This document shows positions 16,127 to 23,888 of a stretch of DNA of 64,000 bases, in pieces. Position 1 is the first letter of the stretch. Every line of letters begins with the position of its first letter. The translations under genes and the position numbers were made by a program. Under the pieces are notes generated by a model. That model saw nothing but the letters and a program-made list of their open reading frames with translations. It was not told the origin of the DNA and made no database searches. Origin of the DNA: Brevundimonas bacteroides DSM 4726 (GTDB taxonomy: Bacteria; Pseudomonadota; Alphaproteobacteria; Caulobacterales; Caulobacteraceae); assembly GCF_000701445.1 (NCBI RefSeq), contig NZ_JNIX01000009.1:310001-374000 (forward strand). Reading direction: 5' to 3'.

Positions 16127-16690
16127 GATCGGACGATCGCGGGCTTGGCGCGCGAGGGCGGGGTCGGGGTCGAGACGGTGCGATTCTATCAACGGCGCGG
16201 CCTGTTGCCGACGCCGGATCGCTGGTCGCGCGACGGCGGGGGCGCCGGCATCCGCTATCTCGCCTATCGCGCCGCCGGCGATCATCCGCGCGGGACGGAG
16301 ATCGCGTTCCGCCGGGCCTCCGGCGAATTCTATCTGTCGAGCGCCCTGATTGAGCGCGGCCTGCGGCAGGCGATGGCCGAGCGGGGCCGCACGGTGTTGC
16401 AGACCACCACCGTCGATCCCGGAGCCGCCACGGGCGGTTTCATCTTCGCCGATCAGCTTTCGATCCCGGAGGGGACGGTTCGGGCGATCCTGGTCGAAGT
16501 GAACTTCGGGGGCGCGCCTCACCAGTTCACCATCACCTTGGCGCCGTCAGGCACATCGTCTGAAGTTCCGACCAACATCCCCGCCGTCGCTTCGCAAAGG
16601 ATGCAGGCCATGCAGCGCACGCCGGAGACTTGGCACTGGACCGACGGACCTTCGCCAACCCCTTACGACGGTCTCGAAATTATCGAATGA
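16127..16690 (+). pseudogene. merR: merR remnant fused to an unrelated tail
   Basis: Begins in frame with the four merR codons left of the transposon and reads DRTIAGLAREGGVGVETVRFYQRRGLLPTP, the MerR helix-turn-helix. Homology to MerR fades just after GLLPTP. The frame then continues for about 150 residues through an unrelated sequence (SALIERGLRQAMAERGRTVLQ, then PGAATGGFIFADQLSIPEGTVRAI, then a Met/Gln/Trp-rich end) with no MerR dimer helix and no Cys ligands. This locus was therefore already a chimera or was rearranged besides the insertion. The open frame continues upstream through the terminal repeat to 16043, so a hybrid product cannot be excluded. I call it non-functional as a mercury sensor. 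Confidence 0.65.
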
Positions 16691-16726
16691 CCTTTGCTGC
16701 CAAGGTGCAGGCCAGTAGCAGCTTGA

Positions 16727-17131
16727 TCAGTTCAACCCTAATTCTTGGATCACCGGACAGCGGATTTCCCGTCCGTCGCGACAATCGGCGACGGCTTGTT
16801 GCAAGACGGCTCGAAGGCGTCGCAGGTCGGCGATCTTTGCGTCGATGCTGGCGACCTGCTCCTGGGCCATGTCGCGCACCTCGCTGCAAGCCTGAACCTC
16901 CGGTTCGCTCAGCGCGATCAGCCGTCGAATGGCGTCGATGCCGAAGCCGAGTTCGCGGGACCGACGGATGAACTTTAAGCGCTGAGAATGACTTGGCGCA
17001 TAGCTTCGATGGCCGCCCTCCGTCCGGGCTGGGGCTGGCATCAGCCCGATCCGCTCGTAGTAGCGCACCGTCTCCAAATTGACGCCGGCACCACGCGCCA
17101 GGCGTCCGATGGTCAAAACCTGACTGCGCAT
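16727..17131 (-). CDS. merR: MerR-type mercury-responsive regulator
   Basis: 134 residues from the ATG at 17131 (MRSQVLTIGRLARGAGV); the open frame to 17194 covers its own promoter region. The HTH reads LTIGRLARGAGVNLETVRYYERIGLMPAP. Cys82, Cys117 and Cys125 match the three Hg ligands of Tn501 MerR (82, 117, 126) nearly exactly, in ACSEV, ADCRDG and IRCPVIQEL. It is divergent from merT with a MerR-family 19-bp-spacer promoter between them. It is the intact regulator of this window's second mer locus and could also act on the orphaned promoter at 5580-5610, though the operator arms differ. Confidence 0.85.
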   Translation of the reverse strand: MRSQVLTIGRLARGAGVNLETVRYYERIGLMPAPARTEGGHRSYAPSHSQRLKFIRRSRELGFGIDAIRRLIALSEPEVQACSEVRDMAQEQVASIDAKIADLRRLRAVLQQAVADCRDGREIRCPVIQELGLN

Positions 17132-17135
17132 CCTC

Positions 17136-17166
17136 TTGATCCCGTAGTGGCTACGGGTTGTAGGCT
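17136..17166 (+). promoter_or_regulatory. MerR-family promoter of merT
   Basis: -35 TTGATC (17136-17141), 19-base spacer, -10 TAGGCT (17161-17166). Dyad CCCGTAG-TGG-CTACGGG at 17141-17157. It reads into merT (17193); the opposite strand gives merR. Confidence 0.85.
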
Positions 17167-17192
17167 GTATCAGAGATTGAGCAGGAGACACC

Positions 17193-17579
17193 ATGATGAC
17201 CGATCAGAACCGTCCTCGTATCCCAGAGGTCGCCGTCGGCGCGTCGGCGGCTGTCAGTGGAGTCGCCGCCGTTTTCGCTTGGGCGGCCTGCTGCGTCCTG
17301 CCGCTGGCTTTGTCGGTAGCCGGTGTCTCGTTCGCCGGCGCTGCGATCATCGCCGGCGCGCGGACTTGGTTGACGCTTCTTACCGCCGTGATCTTGGCGG
17401 CGGGTTGGTTGCTGCACTGGCGCCGTCTTCAGTTATGCAAGCGCAACGCCGCCTGTGCTCGCCCTTCGCCGCTGGCCTTTTGGTTGCTAGTCGTCGCCTC
17501 GTTCCTGGTGGCGCTGTCACTAGCTTGGGAGCCCTACATCGAACCGTGGGCCATGCCCCAATTGGCGGCGATGCGATGA
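17193..17579 (+). CDS. merT: MerT-like mercuric ion transport protein
   Basis: 128 residues, three predicted membrane helices. Helix 1 has WAACCVLPLALSVAG with the vicinal Cys pair that accepts Hg(II) in MerT. The loop after helix 2 has CKRNAACARP, the second Cys pair facing the cytoplasm. Transports Hg2+ through the inner membrane, normally to MerA. AGGAG lies just upstream of the ATGATG start; either Met may be used. No merP and no merA are visible in this window, so the cognate reductase must be elsewhere or missing. Its end overlaps the next gene (ATGA). Confidence 0.85.
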   Translation: MMTDQNRPRIPEVAVGASAAVSGVAAVFAWAACCVLPLALSVAGVSFAGAAIIAGARTWLTLLTAVILAAGWLLHWRRLQLCKRNAACARPSPLAFWLLVVASFLVALSLAWEPYIEPWAMPQLAAMR

Positions 17580-17791
17580 CATCTATCCTGCTGGAATCGA
17601 CGCTGACCTGCCCACAATGTGGTCATATGGCGACTGAGATGATGCCGACCGACGCCTGCATCTGGTTCTACGATTGCCTCGGCTGCGGCACCAAACTGCG
17701 ACCCGAGCCCGGTGACTGCTGCGTGTTCTGCTCCTACGCCGATGTGCCGTGCCCGCCGATCCAGGTGGATGGCAAGGGTTGCTGCGGCTAG
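17576..17791 (+). CDS. GDCCVxC-motif Cys-rich small protein of mer loci
   Basis: 71 residues with eleven cysteines: C12, C15, C28, C34, C37, C48, C49, C52, C59, C69, C70. The central LRPEPGDCCVFCSYADVPCPP is the hallmark of the small GDCCVxC proteins that accompany mer operons; some relatives have selenocysteine at one position. A zinc-ribbon-like CPQC at the start and a final CC pair are also present. No signal peptide, so it is probably cytosolic, perhaps a Hg chaperone or thiol buffer between MerT and a reductase. The start overlaps the merT stop, which argues for translational coupling. Confidence 0.78.
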   Translation: MTSILLESTLTCPQCGHMATEMMPTDACIWFYDCLGCGTKLRPEPGDCCVFCSYADVPCPPIQVDGKGCCG

Positions 17792-17826
17792 TGTCCGCTA
17801 CAAGCCGCTTCGATCTGGAGATCGCC

Positions 17827-18186
17827 GTGACCGACCATGCTACGCCCAATCTGCCGTCGCGGGATTTCGAGACGACATCGCGGTTCTATTCTCAATTCGG
17901 CTTCGAACAGGGGTGGCGCGACGATGGCTGGATGATCATGAAGCGGGGCGAACTGACGCTGGAGTTCTTCCCTCACCCGGAAGTTGACCCGCTGACGAGT
18001 TGCTTCAGTTGCTGCCTGCGCCTCGACGACCTTGATGCCTTCTATGCCATCTGCAAAGCGACGGGACTGCCCGAGACGTGCATGGGCCAACCACGCCTGC
18101 ACGCACCTAAGACCGAGGAGTCGGGATTGCGGATAGGTGCCCTGGTAGACCCGGACGGGACCTTGATTAGACTGATCCAGAACTAA
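17827..18186 (+). CDS. Bleomycin-resistance-like VOC protein
   Basis: 119 residues. I choose the GTG at 17827 with GGAG eight bases upstream. The reading VTDHATPNLPSRDFETTSRFYSQFGFEQGW is the start of bleomycin-binding proteins of the vicinal-oxygen-chelate fold. LTLEFFPHPEVDP, CLRLDDLDAFY and GALVDPDGTLIRLIQN follow in the normal order. Such proteins sequester glycopeptide drugs as dimers; some VOC members act on arsenicals, which is worth bearing in mind next to the ars operon. It sits 35 bases after the mer gene and before the ars promoter. Confidence 0.75.
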   Translation: MTDHATPNLPSRDFETTSRFYSQFGFEQGWRDDGWMIMKRGELTLEFFPHPEVDPLTSCFSCCLRLDDLDAFYAICKATGLPETCMGQPRLHAPKTEESGLRIGALVDPDGTLIRLIQN

Positions 18187-18232
18187 GATCACGTCGGACT
18201 GGAAAGTCACCGGGGGCTTAAGACTCACCTTG

Positions 18233-18257
18233 CAATCCTCCGACTTTTCGAGGATTG
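18233..18257 (+). promoter_or_regulatory. ArsR operator upstream of the ars operon
   Basis: Perfect inverted repeat CAATCCTC (18233-18240) with GAGGATTG (18250-18257), nine-base spacer, ending seven bases before the arsR ATG. It is the expected position for autorepression. Confidence 0.72.
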
Positions 18258-18264
18258 TCGAAGA

Positions 18265-18600
18265 ATGGATAACGAACTCGCCGTCAGATGCTTTTCCGCG
18301 CTTGGGCACCCTCGGCGGCTTGATGTCCTTCGGCTGCTTATCAAGAACGCTCCCGACGGACTGAAAGCCGGCGAGATCGCCGATAAGTTCGGCCAGCCCG
18401 CTAGCACGATGTCATCCCACCTTCGGATACTCACCGAGGCCGGTCTGGTGTCGTTCGAGCGAAAAGGCCGCGAGATTTACTTCAGGCCGAATATCGACCG
18501 TGTTCGGGGTTTGATTCTGTTCCTCGTCGCCGACTGTTGCGGTGGCCAGGCCGACAAGTGCGAGCCGCTGCTGGCCGAACTCCTGCCCTGCTGCCCCTGA
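18265..18600 (+). CDS. arsR: ArsR-family arsenic-responsive repressor
   Basis: 111 residues. Winged HTH: ALGHPRRLDVLRLLIKNAPDGLKAGEIADKFGQPASTMSSHLRILTEAGLVSFERKGREIYF. The As(III)-binding cysteines are not in the E. coli helix position. There is a cluster near the C-terminus (C91, C92, C99) and a final C109-C110 pair, as in the alphaproteobacterial ArsR class with C-terminal ligands. First gene of arsR-arsC-acr3-arsH, with a perfect palindrome just before the start. As(III) binding should release it from that site. Confidence 0.88.
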   Translation: MDNELAVRCFSALGHPRRLDVLRLLIKNAPDGLKAGEIADKFGQPASTMSSHLRILTEAGLVSFERKGREIYFRPNIDRVRGLILFLVADCCGGQADKCEPLLAELLPCCP

Positions 18601-18608
18601 AGGTCGCC

Positions 18609-19034
18609 ATGGACATCGTCATCTATCACAACCCCGCCTGCGGGACGTCTCGCAACACCCTAGCCCTGATCCGACACGCCGGGATCGAGCCGCACGTCGT
18701 CGAGTATCTGAAAACGCCACCGGCCCGAGAATTGGTGGGCCAACTGGTCGTTCGCATGGGGATCGCCGTGCGCGAGGTGCTACGGGAGAAAGGCACGCCC
18801 TATGCGGAACTCGGTCTCGGCGACCCAGCGTTGACCGACGACGACCTGCTCGACGCGATCGAAGTCCACCCGATCCTGTTGAACCGGCCAATTGTCGTCG
18901 CCCCTTCGGGGGTAAAACTGTGTCGGCCGTCTGAAGCAGTCCTCGACTTGCTCCCCACGGAAGGACTGAAGCCCTTCGTCAAGGAGGACGGCGAAGTCGT
19001 CATCGACGAGTCCGGGCACAGGGTGCGCCGATGA
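18609..19034 (+). CDS. arsC: Glutaredoxin-dependent arsenate reductase
   Basis: 141 residues beginning [19 protein letters not shown], the ArsC active-site signature with catalytic Cys11 and the phosphate-like loop. [11 protein letters not shown] (about residue 87) supplies the Arg that holds arsenate. Reduces As(V) to As(III) using glutathione and glutaredoxin, delivering substrate to Acr3. Starts eight bases after arsR; its stop overlaps the acr3 ATG (ATGA, 19031-19034), so the two are coupled. Normal length for the R773/thioredoxin-fold class. Confidence 0.92.
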   Translation: MDIVIYHNPACGTSRNTLALIRHAGIEPHVVEYLKTPPARELVGQLVVRMGIAVREVLREKGTPYAELGLGDPALTDDDLLDAIEVHPILLNRPIVVAPSGVKLCRPSEAVLDLLPTEGLKPFVKEDGEVVIDESGHRVRR

Positions 19035-20119
19035 TCGACACCCCCGTGACCTACGACAACGCGCCACGCCGGCTCTCCTTCCTCGACCGCTGGCTCACCC
19101 TGTGGATTTTCGTCGCCATGGCGCTGGGCGTGCTTCTGGGCACGGCGGTTCCCGGCCTGCCTGCGTGGCTGGACAGCTTATCGGTTGGATCGACCAACAT
19201 CCCCATCGCCATCGGGCTGATCCTGATGATGTATCCGCCCTTGGCGAAGGTGAAATACGAGGAACTGCCGCGCGTCTTCGCCGACAAGCGGGTGCTGGCG
19301 CTGTCGCTGTTCCAAAACTGGGTTCTCGGCCCGGTGCTGATGTTCGTGTTGGCGGTGATCTTCCTGCGCGACCAGCCGGAATACATGACCGGGGTAATCT
19401 TGATCGGTCTGGCTCGCTGCATCGCCATGGTGCTGGTCTGGAACCAACTGGCGCGTGGCGACAACCAGTATGTCGCCGGGCTTGTGGCCTTCAACTCGGT
19501 CTTCCAGATCGTCTTCTTCAGCGCCTACGCGTGGTTCTTCCTGTCGTTCCTGCCGCCGCTGCTCGGCTTGGAAGGCAGCGTCGTGGATGTCAGCTTCTGG
19601 ACCATTGCCGGCGCCGTCCTGATCTACTTGGGGCTACCGTTCCTCGGCGGTTTTCTGACCCGCCGCACCCTCATCGGGCGCAAAGGCGCCGACTGGTATG
19701 AGCGTCGCTTCCTGCCGCGCATCGGGCCGATCACCCTGATTGCTCTGCTGTTCACCATTGTCGCCATGTTCAGCCTGAAAGGCGGGGACGTCGTCGCCCT
19801 CCCGTTCGACGCCCTGCGCATCGCCATTCCGCTGACGATCTACTTCCTGGTGATGTTCGTGGTCAGCTTCCTGATGGGCCGCTTGATAGAGGCGGACTAT
19901 CCGCGCACCACCGCCCTTGCCTTCACCGCCGCCTCCAACAACTTCGAACTCGCCATCGCGGTGGCGATCGCCGCCTTCGGCTTGGCCTCTCCCGTGGCCT
20001 TCGCCGCCGTCATCGGACCGCTAGTCGAGGTGCCGGTGCTGATCCTGCTGGTCTCGGTCGCCCTGTGGCTGGGCCGGCGGTTCTTCCCGGCGACCGCCCC
20101 CGGCAAGGACGTCTGTTGA
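19031..20119 (+). CDS. acr3: ACR3-family arsenite efflux permease
   Basis: 362 residues, about ten hydrophobic helices, no fused domains. Family marks: [22 protein letters not shown] (helix 2), [11 protein letters not shown], and [19 protein letters not shown] containing the essential Cys and the metalloid pore. Also [21 protein letters not shown] near the end. Exports As(III), or its oxyanion, by proton antiport. Overlaps arsC at its start and arsH at its end, so the operon is tightly packed. Confidence 0.93.
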   Translation: MIDTPVTYDNAPRRLSFLDRWLTLWIFVAMALGVLLGTAVPGLPAWLDSLSVGSTNIPIAIGLILMMYPPLAKVKYEELPRVFADKRVLALSLFQNWVLGPVLMFVLAVIFLRDQPEYMTGVILIGLARCIAMVLVWNQLARGDNQYVAGLVAFNSVFQIVFFSAYAWFFLSFLPPLLGLEGSVVDVSFWTIAGAVLIYLGLPFLGGFLTRRTLIGRKGADWYERRFLPRIGPITLIALLFTIVAMFSLKGGDVVALPFDALRIAIPLTIYFLVMFVVSFLMGRLIEADYPRTTALAFTAASNNFELAIAVAIAAFGLASPVAFAAVIGPLVEVPVLILLVSVALWLGRRFFPATAPGKDVC

Positions 20120-20865
20120 TGAGTCGTCTACGCACCCTACCGGAGCCGGACAACCTGCCCGCGCTGGACCCCGCCTACCTGTCGCTCACGCCGGCCGTCG
20201 GCCTCGGTCCGAACGACCACCCGCCCCGCATCCTGCTGCTCTACGGCTCCTTGCGTCAGCGGTCCTTCTCCCGCCTCTGCGTCGAGGAAGCGGCCCGCCT
20301 GCTGCGCCTGATGGGCTGCGAGACCCGCATCTTCGATCCGTCCAACCTGCCACTGCCCGGCTCGCCCGGCGACGATGAGCACCCGGCAGTGAAGGAACTG
20401 CGCGAGCACGCATTCTGGTCCGAGGGGATGGTCTGCTGCAGCCCCGAGCGCCACGGCCAGGTGTCCGGCCTGATGAAACTTCAGATCGACCACTTGCCGC
20501 TAAGCATCGGTGGCCTGCGGCCGACCCAAGGACGCACACTGGCCGTGATGCAGGTCTCCGGCGGCTCGCAGAGTTTCAACGCAGTGAACACCCTGCGCCT
20601 GCTTGGCCGCTGGATGCGCATGATCACCATCCCGAACCAATCAAGTGTCGCTAAGGCGTTCCAAGAGTTCGATGAGGCGGGCCGGATGAAGCCGTCCAGC
20701 TACTACGATCGCATCGTCGATGTGATGGAGGAACTTGTGCGCTTCACCATTCTCACCCGGCCACATGCCACCGCGCTGGTCGATCGGTATTCCGAACGCA
20801 AGGCCGCAAAGCTGCCCGTGGATCACGAGGCCGACTTGTCCGCCATCGCCGTCCGCGCCGGCTGA
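20119..20865 (+). CDS. arsH: ArsH NADPH-dependent FMN organoarsenical oxidase
   Basis: 248 residues from the ATG at 20119, which overlaps the acr3 stop. Flavodoxin-like core with [25 protein letters not shown] (FMN phosphate loop), [22 protein letters not shown], and [30 protein letters not shown]. ArsH oxidises trivalent methyl and aryl arsenicals and can reduce quinones and metals. Last gene of the ars operon. The first 33 residues before the flavodoxin fold are normal for the family. It converges on the small HPRP-motif gene with a 10-base gap. Confidence 0.92.
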   Translation: MSRLRTLPEPDNLPALDPAYLSLTPAVGLGPNDHPPRILLLYGSLRQRSFSRLCVEEAARLLRLMGCETRIFDPSNLPLPGSPGDDEHPAVKELREHAFWSEGMVCCSPERHGQVSGLMKLQIDHLPLSIGGLRPTQGRTLAVMQVSGGSQSFNAVNTLRLLGRWMRMITIPNQSSVAKAFQEFDEAGRMKPSSYYDRIVDVMEELVRFTILTRPHATALVDRYSERKAAKLPVDHEADLSAIAVRAG

Positions 20866-20875
20866 TGCCGGCTCA

Positions 20876-21079
20876 CTAGTCGTCGGCGAGCGGGGGCATT
20901 TGCTGCGCGAGTCGCCTCGCGATCGCTTTGATCTTCTCTGGGGAGGGGCGCGGGTGCTGGCGCGACAGGCCAGGGTCCACGGTCCCCTCGGGATCGACAT
21001 AGGGCGTCCCGTCGGGGTTCACCTCGCCGACCAGCTTGTCCACTTCGCGGGCCAGCGCCGCGCGCTCCGCCTCGTTCAT
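20876..21079 (-). CDS. Small hypothetical protein with HPRP motif (module copy 2)
   Basis: 67 residues from the ATG at 21079 (MNEAERAALAREVDKLV), with GGAGAAGG close upstream; the frame extends to 21133. It carries GTPYVDPEGTVDPGLSRQ, then HPRPSPEKIKAIARRLAQ, the end motif shared with the 68-residue protein at 15605-15811. Charged and soluble, no signal. The related upstream partner gene is again a MRY-type protein (21391-21573), although 311 bases separate the two here and only 44 in copy 1. Family unknown to me. Confidence 0.55.
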   Translation of the reverse strand: MNEAERAALAREVDKLVGEVNPDGTPYVDPEGTVDPGLSRQHPRPSPEKIKAIARRLAQQMPPLADD

Positions 21080-21390
21080 TCTGCCTTCTCCGGCAACCAA
21101 TGCGACCATATCAAGCGGTCTCCACTTCATCAATCACGACACAGTCGTGCATCTATTTCACCCGAACGAGTCAACCAGCTTACGAAACGAGTCTTCGCCC
21201 TGACGGAACGCTATAAAGATCGTTAACGCGGAGTCCAACCTAATTATTGACGGTAAGAATTGCTCTCTCATATAATTGAAACAACTTCGATGATCGTAGA
21301 AAGGACTCCGCGTCGGTTTCTGTCGCCGCAATACATCTCAAGTAAACTCGATGTAACTGCGATTTCCGCGACAATTGTCGATTCACGACT
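21080..21390. other. AT-richer gene-free stretch between the two small module genes
   Basis: No coding frame worth calling. Clearly lower in GC than its surroundings (for example AACCTAATTATTGACGG and TCTCATATAATTGAAAC near 21240-21290). It may contain the promoter of the leftward HPRP gene. Confidence 0.5.
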
Positions 21391-21573
21391 TCAATGAACT
21401 ACTGCATGGCAGGCCCGCCGCAACAGCGCCTGGACAGCACCCTCGAACGTCGGCGAGCAAACGCACTCGCGCCCGTCTATGGCACCGACGAACTGCGAGG
21501 CGCCGTTCACCCAGCGACGCCGCACCGCCAACCCCGCCATCGGCGCGGTCACCACATCCATCCTGTATCGCAT
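21391..21573 (-). CDS. Small hypothetical protein, MRY type (module copy 2)
   Basis: 60 residues from the ATG at 21573 (MRYRMDVVTAPMAGLAVRR) with AAGGA about eight bases upstream. The C-terminal half WVNGASQFVGAIDGRECV continues CSPTFEGAVQALLRRA and is homologous to the protein at 15856-16044. The conserved core is hydrophobic-G-x2-DGR-x-CV-x-SPT-x-EGAV-x2-LLRR. It immediately follows the broken czcB, whose coding sequence stops 53 bases upstream, so it may have been joined to this site by the same event that removed the rest of the czc operon. Confidence 0.6.
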   Translation of the reverse strand: MRYRMDVVTAPMAGLAVRRRWVNGASQFVGAIDGRECVCSPTFEGAVQALLRRACHAVVH

Positions 21574-21626
21574 TGGCACAATCCTTCGGTTCAGGTCGAA
21601 GGTCGTGTCGCGGGCTGGGACGCCCC

Positions 21627-21911
21627 TCAATGCCTCATTTCAAACTGTGCCAGTGCCCGGGGATCGAGGGGCTTGTCTTTCAGATAGGGATAGAGCCGGA
21701 ACAGCGGCTCTGGCCCTTCCTCATAGAGGGTGATCTCCAAGGCGAAGTCGCCGTCTCGCAGCAGGCGGCCGTTGTGCGGGCCGCGCTCGTAGTCGCCGGC
21801 TTCGGCTTCGGCCTTTTCGGCGGACGGGGCGTCCGAGCAGGAGGCGACGCCGACGACGCCGGCCAGGAACAGGGCCGCCGCAGCCGCCCGAACGAGATTG
21901 GACGGGCTCAT
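21627..21911 (-). pseudogene. czcB: czcB adaptor, truncated after about 94 codons
   Basis: Reads a lipoprotein-type signal (ALFLAGVVGVASCSD), then GPHNGRLLRDGDFALEITLYEEGPEPLFRLYPYLKDKPLDP, the N-terminal domain of CzcB-like adaptors. It ends in ALAQFEMRH and a stop. The biotinyl-lipoyl, hairpin and barrel domains, about 300 residues, are missing. What follows is the small MRY gene, so the 3' part of this czcB and any czcA were deleted. The start overlaps the czcC stop by four bases, as in an intact operon. A small free-standing protein of this domain cannot be ruled out. Confidence 0.78.
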
Positions 21912-23230
21912 CGGCGCGCCTCCGATTGCAGGATGAAGGGATCGTGGGCGCCAGTCAGCCGATCGCGTCGCGCGACGTCTCGATGGAGTTCGGAAAGGAC
22001 CTCGACCAGCCGCAGCCGCAGATCGAGTAGGGCGCGGTGCGCGGAGACCACGTCGTTGTAGGTGAAGCCGCCTCTCGCGAAGCCGGCCTCAACCTCGGCG
22101 ACGGCGCGCTCGGCCAGCGGCAGGGCGTCTTCGCGCAGGCGACTGGCCTCGCTGGCCCCGGCCGAAATGTCCACCTGAAGCCGGGCGACCTCGCGGTCCT
22201 TTTCCACGCGGAACGCGTTCCGGTCCGCTGTCGCGGCGGTCGCCAGAGCCTCCGCTTGGTCGATGGCTCCCTGGTTACGATCGTAGCGCTGAAGCGGGAT
22301 CGACCCGCCGATCACCAGGCCGACACCCCCCGTGTCCCAGTCGTGCCGCAGGCCGACGTCGACCGTGGCGTTGGGCACGGCGGCGGCGCGCTGGACCGCG
22401 GCGTCCGCCGCCGCCAGATTGCGCCGCGCATCGAACACGAGCAGGTCCGCCTGGGCGATTTCGCCGACGGGCGCCCGCGACGCGGAAGTGTCGTAGAACA
22501 GGTCCGACGGGATGGAGAAGTCCACCGTGCCGTCCCAGAACTTAGCCAGGGCGATGCGGGCGACGCGCAGCCTCGTCTCCGCCTGGTCCAGATCGATCTG
22601 GGCCTCGACCAATTCCGCCTCCGCCCGCGACCCTGCGAACAGGGGATCGCGCGCCGCCGCCACCCGGCGCGACGTCTCGACGTGAACCCGCTCCGCCAAA
22701 GCAAGCCGTTGCCGGGCGACGTCCAGTTCCGCTTCGGCGACCAGCACCTCGACATAGGCGAGCTGCGCCTGCTCCAGGCGGTCCAGCCGCCTGACCCGGG
22801 CTTCCGCCGCGACGAGATCGGCTTCGCCGCGCGCCCGGCCGGTTCGCGCGACCCGATCGCCGCCCCGCTCCAGCTCCTGGGAATAGGTCAGTCGCACCTC
22901 GGTCCGGTCGATCAGTCCGCCGCCGCCGACCGTCGGCAGGTTCTCGACTGCGACGCCGAGGCGGGGGTTGGTGCGCACATCGGCCTGACGGACGCCGGCC
23001 TCGGCGGCACGGGTGCGGGCGTCCGATCCAGCGATGGCCGGGTCGGACTGGGCCGCTCGGACCAGCGCGTCAGGCAGCGTCAGGGTCGGAAGCGGTGCCT
23101 CGGCAGCCGGCGTGGCGTTCTGGGCCAAGGCCATGCCGCAGGGCAGGCCAAGGCCTGCGGTGATGGCGAGCACGGACGCCATCGCGGCTCGCGCCCGCCG
23201 TCCGGCCAAGCCGGCGGTTGGGTGTCTCAA
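21908..23230 (-). CDS. czcC: CzcC-type outer membrane factor of the decayed czc operon
   Basis: 440 residues with signal peptide (VLAITAGLGLPCGMALAQ) and a CzcC/TolC body: LPTLTLPDALVRAAQSDPAIAGSDARTRAAEAGVRQADVRTNPRLGVAVENLPTVG in pieces, SQELERGGDR, and GLVIGGSIPLQRYDRNQGAIDQAEA. Intact in sequence but now orphaned: its adaptor is truncated and no pump follows. It could still serve another adaptor-pump pair, such as the transposon's CzcBA. Sequence similarity with the transposon czcC (9315-10568) is only at family level, so this is a different operon rather than a recent duplication. Confidence 0.87.
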   Translation of the reverse strand: MRHPTAGLAGRRARAAMASVLAITAGLGLPCGMALAQNATPAAEAPLPTLTLPDALVRAAQSDPAIAGSDARTRAAEAGVRQADVRTNPRLGVAVENLPTVGGGGLIDRTEVRLTYSQELERGGDRVARTGRARGEADLVAAEARVRRLDRLEQAQLAYVEVLVAEAELDVARQRLALAERVHVETSRRVAAARDPLFAGSRAEAELVEAQIDLDQAETRLRVARIALAKFWDGTVDFSIPSDLFYDTSASRAPVGEIAQADLLVFDARRNLAAADAAVQRAAAVPNATVDVGLRHDWDTGGVGLVIGGSIPLQRYDRNQGAIDQAEALATAATADRNAFRVEKDREVARLQVDISAGASEASRLREDALPLAERAVAEVEAGFARGGFTYNDVVSAHRALLDLRLRLVEVLSELHRDVARRDRLTGAHDPFILQSEARR

Positions 23231-23276
23231 GGAAATCTCCGGAAAAGGGCGCGCGCGACCGCTCGGCCGCGCCGGT

Positions 23277-23681
23277 TCAGATGACCGTCAGCGTCCGTTT
23301 CGGAGGGTCTTCAAGGCCTTCTCGGTCCCAGCCAACCAAGGCGTGATCCGCGCCGGGCGTCAGCGGGTCGGCCGCCAAGGCGAGAACATGAACCGGAGAC
23401 CGCGAAAGCGTCGGGATCGCGGCGTGCGGATCACCGCCGCTGTGGTGATGGTGCCCGATGGGTTGTTGTTCGCCGTCCGTCTCCGGGTCTTCGTCTGGAG
23501 CCTCAGCCGGCGCGACATGCACGTGAACCCCGTGGTCGTCATCGACAGACGTCAATGAGACAGGCGGCCAGCCGGCACCGTGACCAAAGGAGTGCTGCGC
23601 TTCCGCCACCGCATGCGCGTTCAACGCCGCCAAAAGGGCGACGCTGAAGCAGATGCAGATGAGACGGAAGACTCGCGGCAA
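23277..23681 (-). CDS. Small His-rich secreted protein at head of second czc remnant
   Basis: 134 residues: signal peptide (ICICFSVALLAALNAHAVAEA), then several His groups (QHSFGHG, DDDHGVHVHV, GHHHHSGGDPHA) in an acidic background. It precedes czcC by 46 bases on the same strand, exactly as the His-rich gene at 8916-9257 precedes the transposon's czcC. It is probably a periplasmic metal buffer or sensor accessory. It diverges from copC across about 200 bases that should contain both promoters. Confidence 0.62.
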   Translation of the reverse strand: MPRVFRLICICFSVALLAALNAHAVAEAQHSFGHGAGWPPVSLTSVDDDHGVHVHVAPAEAPDEDPETDGEQQPIGHHHHSGGDPHAAIPTLSRSPVHVLALAADPLTPGADHALVGWDREGLEDPPKRTLTVI

Positions 23682-23888
23682 GATCGGCGCTCCTCAGAGT
23701 CCTGTAGCGAGTCGACCGGCGACGGCAACGACCGTTCCCAAATTGGGGGCGAAACTTGCTCGGTCGTCGTTTCGCTTGGCTCGCACCGCTATTAAGCGGA
23801 CGCTTGGCTAAATTTTGAAGAGAGAGAGGGGCCGGCCGCAAGCCGCCGTATTATCTAGTGGGGCCCGTAAATCCGTGGAGTTGTTCCT

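Noticed and set aside
5616..16134. Perfect 8-9-bp target duplication around the transposon
   Set aside because: Left flank ATGTTCGG and right flank GATCGGAC do not match; at best an imperfect 6-bp repeat (GTTCGG/GATCGG).
16988..17575. Long N-terminal extension of the GDCCVxC frame
   Set aside because: Overlaps merR, the mer promoter and merT; the ATG at 17576 overlapping the merT stop is the sensible start.
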